Below are positions 1-7,240 of a DNA stretch of 64,000 nucleotides, in pieces. The notes beneath the pieces were generated by a model. It saw only the letters and a program-made list of their open reading frames with translations, was not told where the DNA came from and ran no database searches. Source of the stretch: an uncultured Aurantimonas sp. (GTDB lineage Bacteria; Pseudomonadota; Alphaproteobacteria; Rhizobiales; Rhizobiaceae); assembly GCA_947488615.1 (NCBI GenBank), contig CANKZU010000001.1, forward strand, positions 248,001 through 312,000, written 5' to 3'. Position numbers and translations under genes: made by a program. Every line of letters starts with the position of its first letter. Position 1 is the first letter of the stretch.

Positions 1-97
1 CGGTTTCCTTGTCCTGAGCCGCGGCTGGGATCGCGGTGGTTGTGAGCGCAGCGGCCAGAGAGCCGGCCAGTGCGAGATTAAATGAGCGACGGTCCAT
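1..97 (-). CDS. Truncated 5' end of a secreted protein, probably BufA-like (DUF2282)
   Basis: Only the first 32 codons lie in the window; the gene runs off the left edge. The start ATG (95-97, minus) is preceded by a GGAGG box at 5-nt spacing. The visible protein begins MDRRSFNLALAGS, then a hydrophobic alanine-rich stretch and an AAAQ cleavage site, so it is an exported protein with a Sec/Tat-like signal peptide. DUF2282 (BufA1, bufferin precursor) proteins often begin this way and are regular partners of ECF/NrsF systems like the one divergent from it here. The mature region is not visible, so the family call is inference from the signal sequence, the context and the sigma-type promoter at 260-286. 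Confidence 0.5.
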   Translation of the reverse strand, partial: MDRRSFNLALAGSLAAALTTTAIPAAAQDKET

Positions 98-139
98 GGA
101 GTCCTCCTTCGAGACCTTTGATCGGGCGAGGCGATCATC

Positions 140-242
140 AGAGCGCCGTGCGTCCACCCGGACCCACAAAGAACGCTCTGACATTTGGATCGAGCATCGG
201 AATGATCCAAAAAACGGATGCCGCTTTTGGGTCCGATACTCT
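140..242 (-). repeat. 103-bp interspersed palindromic repeat, copy 1
   Basis: One of three copies of a 103-bp element in the window (others at 1605-1707 and 16984-17086). It reads AGAG(T/C)ATCGG..., with an inverted core around GGATCATTCCGATGCTC and an end GCGCTCT. This copy is in the opposite orientation and the most diverged. It lies in the predicted 5' untranslated region of the truncated gene at 1-97. Confidence 0.85.
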
Positions 243-259
243 CGCCCCGCCTCCCGCTT

Positions 260-286
260 TTCGCGCCCCCGTCGCCCAACGTTACA
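260..286 (-). promoter_or_regulatory. Predicted SigF-type ECF promoter for the truncated gene
   Basis: Reading on the minus strand, TGTAACG is followed by exactly 16 nt and then CGAAAA. This fits GTAAC(C)-N16-CGAA, the motif described for the Caulobacter SigF regulon, and the same arrangement occurs at 1801-1826. It points towards the gene at 1-97, with repeat copy 1 in between. Confidence 0.55.
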
Positions 287-390
287 CGCCTTGGGCTGTC
301 ACCATGATGTGAACAGGCTTGAGAGCGAGCGACCGAAAATTTTGCGATGCTGCGAAACATCATCACCGCTCCACGCGAAGGACCAACACG

Positions 391-942
391 ATGCCCGTCC
401 CGCCAGCCGATTTCGGACGACTGGACACGCTTTTGACCTCCGCGAACACGGGGGACGAGAATGCGTATCGTCAGTTTCTTGAGGAGGCCGCGAAAATCCT
501 GCGGGGATTCGCCAGACGGAAGGCGCCCGCAAGTGCCAGTGGCTTCGATCCGGAGGACCTCGTGCAGGAAATCTTGATGGCCGTCCATGTCAAGCGCCAC
601 ACTTGGCGAGAGGGCGAACCGGTGGCTCCGTGGCTGTTCGCGATCGCCCGCTACAAAGCGATCGACGCCTATCGCCGACACGGCCGCAGGGTAAACCTCG
701 ACATCGCGGACTTTACCGACAAGCTTGAGGATCCGGCGACCGTCCCGACCGCAAACAGGCTCGATGTCGCCAAAGCATTGCGGCTGCTCGCCGGACGCCA
801 GAGAGAGGTCGTGGCCGCGCTGTCGCTCGAAGGACGTTCCGTCGGCGAAACCGCGATCCGGCTGGGTGTGACGGAGGGAGCGGTCCGGGTTGCGTTTCAC
901 CGCGGGCTGGCCTCGATCGCCGCGAAATTTGGACAGGCCTGA
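391..942 (+). CDS. sigF: ECF RNA polymerase sigma factor, SigF/NrsF-associated type
   Basis: A 183-residue sigma-70 family protein with only regions 2 and 4. Region 2 carries EDLVQE near residues 55-60 and the -10 recognition helix after it. Region 4 ends in a helix-turn-helix (VTEGAVRVAFHRGL, about 155-170). I chose ATG 391 because AAGGA lies just upstream and homology begins there; an in-frame start at 319 would add 24 unlikely residues. The gene is followed after 2 nt by an NrsF-type membrane protein, so the pair is translationally coupled and the sigma factor is probably held at the membrane until released. Caulobacter SigF responds to heavy-metal and oxidant stress; that role here is inferred. 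Confidence 0.9.
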   Translation: MPVPPADFGRLDTLLTSANTGDENAYRQFLEEAAKILRGFARRKAPASASGFDPEDLVQEILMAVHVKRHTWREGEPVAPWLFAIARYKAIDAYRRHGRRVNLDIADFTDKLEDPATVPTANRLDVAKALRLLAGRQREVVAALSLEGRSVGETAIRLGVTEGAVRVAFHRGLASIAAKFGQA

Positions 943-944
943 AT

Positions 945-1583
945 ATGGACACGCAATTCCTCATCGAAACGCTTGCCTCCGACCGTGATCGCAAAGCGTG
1001 CGACCAAGGCCCCTCGTGGTTGTTCCTCGCGGTCCTGGCAGCCGGCACGACAGGGGTCTTGTTCTTCGCTGCGATCGGATTGCGGCCTGACATCGCCTAT
1101 GCCATCGAAACCGCCCGCTTCATCGTGAAAGTCGTCATCAGCGGCGCCCTGGCCGTAGCGGCCTTTCTCGCCATGCGCACCCTGGCGCGTCCGGGAGCCT
1201 CGAAGAGGCCGCCGCTCGACTGGCTGGTTCTGCCGGGCGGTCTTCTCATGCTCGCCGTGGCGGCGGAATTATATGTCGTTCCGCCGAATCGCTGGGCGGA
1301 TAGCTTGATCGGCACGAACTATGTGATGTGCGTGATCGCTATCGTTTCGCTGGGTACGCCGCTGCTGATCATGTTCCTCTGGGCGTTGCACCGACAGGCG
1401 CCGACGCGGCCGGCTCTAGCCGGCGCGATGGCGGGCCTTGCCTCGGCCTCGGTGGCCGCCTTCTTCTACACTGCCCAATGCCCCAACGACTCGCCGTTGT
1501 TCGTAGCGGTCTGGTACTCGTTCGCTTCGCTGATCCTCGTCGCCGCCGGCGCATTCGCGGGCCACCGTGTGTTGCGGTGGTGA
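945..1583 (+). CDS. nrsF: NrsF-type anti-sigma factor (DUF1109), six-TM membrane protein
   Basis: A 212-residue inner-membrane protein with about six hydrophobic segments (near 26-45, 60-80, 93-111, 125-147, 157-176, 187-208) and a short cytoplasmic N-terminus. It matches the DUF1109/NrsF family of negative regulators that bind the cognate ECF sigma factor. Cysteines at 129 (TM4) and 179 (in QCPNDSP, after TM5) sit where the two functionally important cysteines of Caulobacter NrsF are, suggesting thiol- or metal-based signal sensing. The start lies 2 nt after the sigma-factor stop codon. What it senses here is not shown by the sequence. Confidence 0.88.
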   Translation: MDTQFLIETLASDRDRKACDQGPSWLFLAVLAAGTTGVLFFAAIGLRPDIAYAIETARFIVKVVISGALAVAAFLAMRTLARPGASKRPPLDWLVLPGGLLMLAVAAELYVVPPNRWADSLIGTNYVMCVIAIVSLGTPLLIMFLWALHRQAPTRPALAGAMAGLASASVAAFFYTAQCPNDSPLFVAVWYSFASLILVAAGAFAGHRVLRW

Positions 1584-1604
1584 ACCGAGCCTGCCCCACC
1601 GTCT

Positions 1605-1707
1605 AGAGCATCGGACCAAAAAGTGGAATCCGGTTTTTGGATCATTCCGATGCTCAATCAAAGTGTTAGAGCGTCCTTTGTGCGTCCGAATGGACGCACG
1701 GCGCTCT
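1605..1707 (+). repeat. 103-bp interspersed palindromic repeat, copy 2
   Basis: The copy begins at AGAGCATCGG and ends at GGCGCTCT, close to copy 3 at 16984-17086. The left arm contains an inverted pair around AAAAAGTGGAATCCGG and its partner; the right arm pairs TGCGTCC with GGACGCA. A second partial start (AGAGCATCGG) follows at about 1736. Related elements are scattered in intergenic DNA of many Hyphomicrobiales genomes. Confidence 0.9.
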
Positions 1708-1800
1708 GGCGGCCGAGCGGAGCTCGGCCCGAATAGAGCATCGGCCTCCCCAAAATAGAATCGAACAAGTTACGCTCAAGAGAAGGTGAAATTCTTGACC

Positions 1801-1826
1801 GTAACCTCCCGTCGTCCCTCGACGAA
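1801..1826 (+). promoter_or_regulatory. Predicted SigF-type ECF promoter of the small secreted protein gene
   Basis: GTAACC (1801-1806), exactly 16 nt, then CGAA (1823-1826). This is a full match to the GTAACC-N16-CGAA motif reported for Caulobacter SigF. It lies about 50 nt upstream of the start codon at 1875, a normal distance, and places that gene in the regulon of the adjacent sigma factor. Confidence 0.65.
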
Positions 1827-1874
1827 TTCACTTTTGAAAGCAACCGCTTTCTGATTTGAATAGAGGAGGCGAAT

Positions 1875-2201
1875 ATGAAGACCGTTCTTATGGGACTGAT
1901 CACAGCGAGCCTCATGCTTCCGGCATCTGCCGTCTTGGCCGGCGGCGGCATCATCCCCGGCTCGGAAGATGCCTACCGCAAGGCGGAAGAGAACACCCGC
2001 TATGAAACCGCTCTGGGCGTGACGCGCGGGCCGGCGTTCATTTCCAGTGGCATCCGCTCGTCCACCCGGTTCGGCGCCCCGGTTTCGAGTCATGCATTCG
2101 GCAACCGCGTCCGCATCCCGGGATCGGAAGCGACTTACCGCGATTTCCAGACCGAGAGCCGGTGGATGCTTCTTCGATCGCAATCGGCGCGCGGCTATTG
2201 A
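1875..2201 (+). CDS. Small secreted protein of unknown function with two IPGSExxYR motifs
   Basis: A 108-residue protein with a clear signal peptide (MKTVLMGLITASLMLPASAVLA, shown in two parts: a charged N-terminus, then a hydrophobic core ending SAVLA). The mature part, about 86 residues, has no family I recognise and no cysteine. It contains a repeated motif, IIPGSEDAYR near residue 26 and RIPGSEATYR near residue 80, each followed by an acidic/polar helix. The start has an AGAGGAGG ribosome site. A perfect SigF-type promoter lies upstream and a Rho-independent terminator downstream, so it is a monocistronic stress gene, probably periplasmic or secreted. Function unknown. Confidence 0.8.
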   Translation: MKTVLMGLITASLMLPASAVLAGGGIIPGSEDAYRKAEENTRYETALGVTRGPAFISSGIRSSTRFGAPVSSHAFGNRVRIPGSEATYRDFQTESRWMLLRSQSARGY

Positions 2202-2230
2202 GTTTCGCTCAAGTCCGGTTCCATGAATCG

Positions 2231-2263
2231 ATCGGCCCGGCAATGCTGGGCCGATTTTCGTTT
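2231..2263 (+). terminator. Rho-independent terminator
   Basis: ATCGGCCC (2231-2238) pairs with GGGCCGAT around a GC-rich loop and is followed by TTTTCGTTT. It ends the small secreted-protein gene. Confidence 0.75.
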
Positions 2264-2306
2264 CCCCACCGTCGCCGAGATCGGTCTCCGCCGTGCGCCG
2301 TAACGG

Positions 2307-2825
2307 CTACGGCTTGACGATCGTATAACCCGCTTGGTCGAGGCGCATGAGTTCCGCGACCCCGGCCTCAACGACGTGCGCGTAGTCGACGATCTCCGGC
2401 CGTGCGCCTTCCGCCCGCTCCAGCGAGTCCAGCGTGTTGCCGCAGGCCGCGAAGCTGACATTGGGCATGCTCTGATCGAACGCCTTCAGGCGATCCAGGA
2501 CGGGCGTCTTATCCGGGCGCAACATCGTCATGCCCGGTCCATAGACGACGATCCGGATCTCCACCTCTTCCGCCTGAGCCGTATAGAAGCGAGACACATT
2601 CGCCGCGATGTCGAGCGCCGAACGCATCGCGGCCTCATCATCGTCGGAGACTTGCAACGCCAATTTCTGGGTGACGAAGCCGGAATCCTCCGCGACCTCC
2701 TGGGCCGCGGCGGCAGTTGCCCAGCCGGCCTTGAGCATTGGTACCAAGGCGAGCAAAGCGGCGAATATGACGATCTTCGCGGCGGACATGGGTGGGGCGG
2801 AATGCAAGGGGCGGCGACGGCGCAT
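2307..2825 (-). CDS. DsrE-family periplasmic protein at the end of the sox operon
   Basis: A 172-residue protein. I start it at ATG 2825, which has GGAGGA eight nt upstream; an in-frame extension to 2885 has no such site. The N-terminus (MRRRRPLHS, then a hydrophobic stretch ending ATAAAAQ) is a signal peptide, so the protein is periplasmic. The mature part has the DsrE/DsrF-like fold pattern (RIVVYGPGM, later VSFAACGNTL), with one conserved cysteine near residue 125 that in this superfamily can carry a persulfide. It follows soxD on the same strand after a 109-bp gap. A role in handling sulfur intermediates of thiosulfate oxidation is inference. Confidence 0.75.
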   Translation of the reverse strand: MRRRRPLHSAPPMSAAKIVIFAALLALVPMLKAGWATAAAAQEVAEDSGFVTQKLALQVSDDDEAAMRSALDIAANVSRFYTAQAEEVEIRIVVYGPGMTMLRPDKTPVLDRLKAFDQSMPNVSFAACGNTLDSLERAEGARPEIVDYAHVVEAGVAELMRLDQAGYTIVKP

Positions 2826-2934
2826 GAAAAAATCCTCCAGCTGGTCGTTTTCAGCGATATCTCGCGATGACGATGTCCGCACCATCTATTGCCACGCCGC
2901 GAGAGAACCATGCCTGCCGCCCGAGCTTCGGTGA

Positions 2935-4095
2935 TCAGTCGACATTGCCGCCGGCTGGTCCCTCGCCCTCGCCGTCGGCCGAGTCCGGCGTGACATCGAG
3001 GACCTGTGCCCGCATCGTCACCTTGGCGGGATCCGGCTTGCAGTCCGTGACGCACGGATCGCTTTCCTGATAATGCGCCTCCGCCTCCCGGGTATCGGGG
3101 ATGAATCCTTCCACGTTCGGCATTGCGATCGTGGTGAAATTCTCATTCGACAGCTCGAACTCCTCATCCGTAACGATATCGTTGAGGTAGAGGATATAGG
3201 CGGTCAGAGCGTAGACGTCGTCGTCGCTCAGCGAACGCGCATTGCCAAACGGCATCGCCCGGTAGACGTAGTCATAGACGGTGGACAGATACGGCCAATA
3301 GGAGCCGACCGTCTTTTCCGGACGCTGGCGGGTCAAGGTATCGAACCCGCCGGCGAGCACCGGCCAACGCCCGCGCCCCTCGCCGAAATCGCCGTGGCAG
3401 GATGCGCAATTCTCGGTGAAGATCGGCTCGCCCTCGGCGACCGTACCGCGACCGACAGGCAGGCCCTTTCCATCGGGCCTGACGTCGATATCCCAGGCCG
3501 CGACCTCGGCCTCGGTGGCCGGTCGGCCGAGGTTGAGCGGTCCGCCGGACGGCTCAACCGCGACCGATGCCGCCGCCACAGTCCCGTCCGCCTCGTCCTC
3601 GGCCGACTTCGTCTCAGGCGCAACCGGCTCGGGCGTCGCAACCGCTGCCTCGGCGACAGCTTCGCCACCATCGGGCTTCGCGGCATCCGCCGCAGCGGCG
3701 GCATCGCTCGAGAACGTCGCGAGATAGGCGATCACGTTGTCGCGGTCGTCTTCCTTCTTGAGGCCGGCGAAACCCATCTTCGTTCCGCTCGCAAAGCCCT
3801 TCGGATCCGCGAGAAACTCCGAAAGGGTCGCTTCGTCCCAAACGACGCCGTTTTCGCCGGCCGTCATCAAGGCCGCGGAGTATTTGTAATCGGAAAGACC
3901 ACCTGCGGCCCGTCCGAAAAGCCCGTTCAGCTGCGGACCAATCTTGTTCGCGGCACCCTCACCGACCGCATGACAGGCGCGGCACTTGTTGAAGACCTTC
4001 TTGCCGGCGTCGGCATCGCCCTCTGCCAGGACCGGGGATGCCAACGCAACGACGATGGCGCCCGCCGCGAGCAGGCGCTTAGGAAACTTCGACAT
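2935..4095 (-). CDS. soxD: SoxD, diheme cytochrome c subunit of sulfane dehydrogenase
   Basis: A 386-residue periplasmic protein beginning MSKFPKRLLAAG with a signal peptide to about residue 24. The first cytochrome c domain resembles cytochrome c2 and has the heme motif CRACH at 38-42. A low-complexity Ala/Pro/Glu linker (about 140-190) leads to a second domain with CASCH near 235. SoxD accepts electrons from the molybdenum subunit SoxC during oxidation of the cysteine-bound sulfane sulfur on SoxYZ. The start codon overlaps the end of soxC by 17 bp, consistent with coupled translation. The diheme form and length match Paracoccus-type SoxD. Confidence 0.93.
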   Translation of the reverse strand: MSKFPKRLLAAGAIVVALASPVLAEGDADAGKKVFNKCRACHAVGEGAANKIGPQLNGLFGRAAGGLSDYKYSAALMTAGENGVVWDEATLSEFLADPKGFASGTKMGFAGLKKEDDRDNVIAYLATFSSDAAAAADAAKPDGGEAVAEAAVATPEPVAPETKSAEDEADGTVAAASVAVEPSGGPLNLGRPATEAEVAAWDIDVRPDGKGLPVGRGTVAEGEPIFTENCASCHGDFGEGRGRWPVLAGGFDTLTRQRPEKTVGSYWPYLSTVYDYVYRAMPFGNARSLSDDDVYALTAYILYLNDIVTDEEFELSNENFTTIAMPNVEGFIPDTREAEAHYQESDPCVTDCKPDPAKVTMRAQVLDVTPDSADGEGEGPAGGNVD

Positions 4096-5371
4096 TTTCG
4101 AGCGCTCCGTCGGATTGCAGCCACCAGGTCTGGATGCCATTGTTATGATAGATCGAGTTCTCACCGCGCGCGGCGCGCAGCTCGTCCTTGGTCGGCTGGA
4201 CAAAGCCCTTTTCGTCGATCGCGCGCGACTGCAGGAACAGCTCCGAACCGTCCCAGTCGAAATCGAGATAGAACCGATGCACGGCCATCTGCAGGCTTGG
4301 CCCGTCGATCCGCGCCTCGATCCAATTGCGGCCACCGTCGAGCGACACGTCGACACGCTTGATCCGACCGTTGCCGGACCAGGCAAGGCCGCTCACGACG
4401 GTACGGCCCCGGCCATGGGTGATGGGCGCCTGCGGGCTCGGATTGGTGATGACAGATTTCACGTCCATCGCCCAGGTGAAACGCCGCGCGTCGCCATTGG
4501 CTAACAGATCGGTGTATTTCGACGTCTCTTCACGCTGCTGCCAGGGGGCATCTCCCACCTCAAGGCGACGCAGCCACTTGACCCACATATTGCCTTCCCA
4601 ACCGGGCACGACCAGGCGGACCGGATACCCCTGCTCAGGACGCAGCGCCTCGCCATTCATCTTCCAGGCGACGAGGCAGTCGTCGAGCGCTTTTTCCATC
4701 GGGATTGAGCGGGTCATCGCCGAAGCATCAGCGCCCTCGGCGAGAAGCCAGGAGCCGGCGCTCTTTACTCCGGCTTCCTCCAGGAGGTAGCGGAGCGGCG
4801 TTCCCGTATACATGACGCAATGCACCATGCCGTGGGTGAACTGACAGCCATTGAGCTGCGCGCCCCGCCACTCCATACCGGTATTGGCCGCGCATTCGAG
4901 GAAGTAGATCCGGTTTTCACGCGGAAAGCGCTTCAGATCGTCCATCGTGAAGACCAGCGGGCGATCGACCAGCCCGTTGATCATCAACCGGTGCTGATCC
5001 GGCACGATCTCCGCGATACCCGCGTGATGGCGCTCGAAGCACAGGCCATTCGGCGTGATGATCCCGTCCAGTTCATGCAACGGCGTGAAGTTGACCGAAC
5101 TCGTCGCGTCCGCCGTGAGCCACGAGACGTCGCGCCGGACGACCTCGGATTCATAGGGTGACGGCATTCCGTAAGGCCGCGCGTCCACGCCATCGCCGAG
5201 ATAGCGGTTCCAGTCCTGGACCTCGGTAATCGCCGGATCGCCGCCCGCCGCCGCCAAGGCTTGCCGGCCTCCGATGCCAGCAAGTGCCGCGGCACCGCCG
5301 AGCGCCAGGCTTCGCTTCAGAAAGCTTCGACGGGAGGACCCGTCTCCCGTCGTTTCGGGGCCGTCGATCAT
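4079..5371 (-). CDS. soxC: SoxC, molybdenum subunit of sulfane dehydrogenase
   Basis: A 430-residue protein of the sulfite oxidase family with a Tat signal (SRRSFLKRSLAL, residues 13-24), as expected for a cofactor-loaded periplasmic enzyme. The molybdopterin domain has the Mo-ligand cysteine in FLECAANTG (about residue 155), and the C-terminal dimerisation domain follows from about 290. With SoxD it oxidises sulfane sulfur on SoxY to a sulfone state, releasing six electrons per cycle. Presence of SoxCD means thiosulfate is probably oxidised fully to sulfate without sulfur globules. A perfect inverted repeat lies just upstream of the start. Confidence 0.94.
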   Translation of the reverse strand: MIDGPETTGDGSSRRSFLKRSLALGGAAALAGIGGRQALAAAGGDPAITEVQDWNRYLGDGVDARPYGMPSPYESEVVRRDVSWLTADATSSVNFTPLHELDGIITPNGLCFERHHAGIAEIVPDQHRLMINGLVDRPLVFTMDDLKRFPRENRIYFLECAANTGMEWRGAQLNGCQFTHGMVHCVMYTGTPLRYLLEEAGVKSAGSWLLAEGADASAMTRSIPMEKALDDCLVAWKMNGEALRPEQGYPVRLVVPGWEGNMWVKWLRRLEVGDAPWQQREETSKYTDLLANGDARRFTWAMDVKSVITNPSPQAPITHGRGRTVVSGLAWSGNGRIKRVDVSLDGGRNWIEARIDGPSLQMAVHRFYLDFDWDGSELFLQSRAIDEKGFVQPTKDELRAARGENSIYHNNGIQTWWLQSDGALENVEVS

Positions 5372-5389
5372 CGTGTTCCTCCGAATATA

Positions 5390-5415
5390 GATATATTCAA
5401 TTATCAGAATATATC
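5390..5415. promoter_or_regulatory. Perfect inverted repeat upstream of soxC (candidate SoxR operator)
   Basis: GATATATTC (5390-5398), an 8-nt spacer, then GAATATATC (5407-5415): a perfect 9-bp palindrome in an unusually AT-rich gap between soxB and soxC. Its size and symmetry suit a dimeric ArsR-type repressor. The site would allow soxCD to have its own regulated promoter. Confidence 0.55.
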
Positions 5416-5445
5416 AGCACGGACTCTGGCTGTCGAGAAGCGAGT

Positions 5446-7140
5446 TCACCCTTTCAGCTGAACGCTGCGGTTTTGTTCGAGCGAAATCGTCGGGTTCTTC
5501 GCCAGATAGCCTTCGACGACATCCCAGATCGGCGGCCCTTCGGTGCCTTCGTTGACCGAGGCCCATCCGGCGACGACATAGTCCCGGCTCGCCTCGATCG
5601 GCGTGTCGGTCTTGAGGATCGTCATGTCGGAAATGCGCGAGCCGATCTCTTTGGTCGGATCGATCCCAAATCCCATACCGCCAACGCGCACCATGTCGCC
5701 GCCCTGCTGGTAATAGGGATCGTTGTTGAAGAGGTTGTCGGCGACATCCTCGAGGATGGCCTTCAGCGTCTCGCCGGTCATCTTGTTCCGGTAGACGGCG
5801 GGATAGGTCATGGCACAGACGTTGTGGACGTCTTCCATGGTGATGTCGCTTCCGGCCGGGAGGGACGTGCCCCACCGGAAGCCCGGCGACAGGGCGACTT
5901 CCGCATCCCGCTCTTCGAGCAGCGCCTCGCAGATCAGATCGTCCCATGTGCCGTTGAAGTTGCCGCGGCGGTAAAGCAGGCTCTCGGTCCTGCCGACAAC
6001 GCGTTTCAGTTCCGCCTCGTAGGGCTCCCGCACCGAATCGATGACCGACGCCATTTCCAGATCCGGCGTGATGACGTCCGAGAACACCGGGATCAGCCGG
6101 TAACGGAAATCCTTCAACCGCCCGTCCGAAATGTCGAGATCGAGGCGGCTGAGAAACTTGCCGTTCGAGCCTGAGGCGATCAGCATCGTCTTGCCGACCA
6201 TGAAGGGCTCCGGCAGCGCATCATGGGTATGGCCCGTCAGGATGATGTCGATACCCTCGACGCGCGAAGCCAGCTTGCGGTCGACGTCGAATCCGTTGTG
6301 CGAGAGCAAGACGACGAGATCGGCCCCGGCCGCCCTTGCCGCAGTGACGTGCTTGACGATTTCCTCGTCACGGATGCCGAAGGACCAGCCGGGAATCAGC
6401 CAGGACGGATTGGCGATCGGCGTATAGGGGAAGGCCTGTCCGATGACGGCGATCTTCGACCCGCCCCGCTCGAACATCTTCCATGCCTCGAAAGCCGGCT
6501 CGTCCCATTCATTGTCGAAAATATTCGAGCCAAGGAACGCGAACGGCAACCCCTCAATCGCGTCGTTCACCCGGTCGGTCCCGTAGGTGAACTCCCAGTG
6601 TCCGGTCATCGCGTCGGGCTGCAGCGCGTTCATGGCAGTGATCATGTCGGCGCCGGACGTCTTGTTCGCCGTATAGCTGCCTTGCCAGGTATCGCCGCCG
6701 TCAAGCAGAAGAACGTTGTCGTCGCCACGCTCGGCGCGGGCGCGCTTGACGATCGTCGCGATGCGATCAAGCCCGCCCATCTTGCCGTATTGCCCGGCCA
6801 GCGCCGCGAAGTCTTCCGATGTCAGCGCATAGGCCTCAGGCGTGCCCGGTTCGATATTGTAGAGCTTGAGGAAATCCGCGCCCGTGACATGCGGAGGCTG
6901 ACCTGCAGCCTCACCGACGCCGATGTTGACCGCTGGCTCGCGGAAGAACACCGGCTTCAACTGGGCATGAATGTCGGTGATATGAAAGATGGTGAGATTG
7001 CCGAAATCGGGTGCCCCGAGCAGGTCATCCTCGCTCATCAGTTGTTGTGCGGCCGCGCGGGACCAGCGACCAGACAATCCTGAGCCGGTCAGCGCCGCCA
7101 GGGCTACCGTCGCCGTCAAAAACTCGCGTCTTGAAAACAT
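5446..7140 (-). CDS. soxB: SoxB, sulfate thiohydrolase
   Basis: A 564-residue di-manganese hydrolase of the 5'-nucleotidase superfamily that cleaves the terminal sulfone from SoxY as sulfate. I start at ATG 7140 (MFSRREFLTATVAL), preceded by AAGAGGG; the Tat signal SRREFL then lies at the N-terminus. Metal-binding motifs are visible in order: HITDIHAQ, DGGDTWQG, the SoxB-diagnostic GHWEFTYG, LSHNGFDVD and GHTHDA. The C-terminal nucleotidase-like domain (from about 380) is complete. It follows soxA after 100 bp. Length and motifs are standard for SoxB. Confidence 0.95.
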   Translation of the reverse strand: MFSRREFLTATVALAALTGSGLSGRWSRAAAQQLMSEDDLLGAPDFGNLTIFHITDIHAQLKPVFFREPAVNIGVGEAAGQPPHVTGADFLKLYNIEPGTPEAYALTSEDFAALAGQYGKMGGLDRIATIVKRARAERGDDNVLLLDGGDTWQGSYTANKTSGADMITAMNALQPDAMTGHWEFTYGTDRVNDAIEGLPFAFLGSNIFDNEWDEPAFEAWKMFERGGSKIAVIGQAFPYTPIANPSWLIPGWSFGIRDEEIVKHVTAARAAGADLVVLLSHNGFDVDRKLASRVEGIDIILTGHTHDALPEPFMVGKTMLIASGSNGKFLSRLDLDISDGRLKDFRYRLIPVFSDVITPDLEMASVIDSVREPYEAELKRVVGRTESLLYRRGNFNGTWDDLICEALLEERDAEVALSPGFRWGTSLPAGSDITMEDVHNVCAMTYPAVYRNKMTGETLKAILEDVADNLFNNDPYYQQGGDMVRVGGMGFGIDPTKEIGSRISDMTILKTDTPIEASRDYVVAGWASVNEGTEGPPIWDVVEGYLAKNPTISLEQNRSVQLKG

Positions 7141-7240
7141 AGCTTGCCCTCTTTCCGGACCGCACTGGCGATCCGGATTCGTCAATTCGTGTGGGAAAAG
7201 AAGACGCGAGGGCGCCTATGACCGCCCTCGCAGACTTATC

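Noticed and set aside
319..390. Longer N-terminus of the ECF sigma factor from 319
   Set aside because: The added 24 residues are not sigma-like, and ATG 391 has the AAGGA ribosome site.
3073..4362. A 429-codon plus-strand frame opposite soxD
   Set aside because: No domain or ribosome site, fully opposite a diheme cytochrome with both heme motifs.
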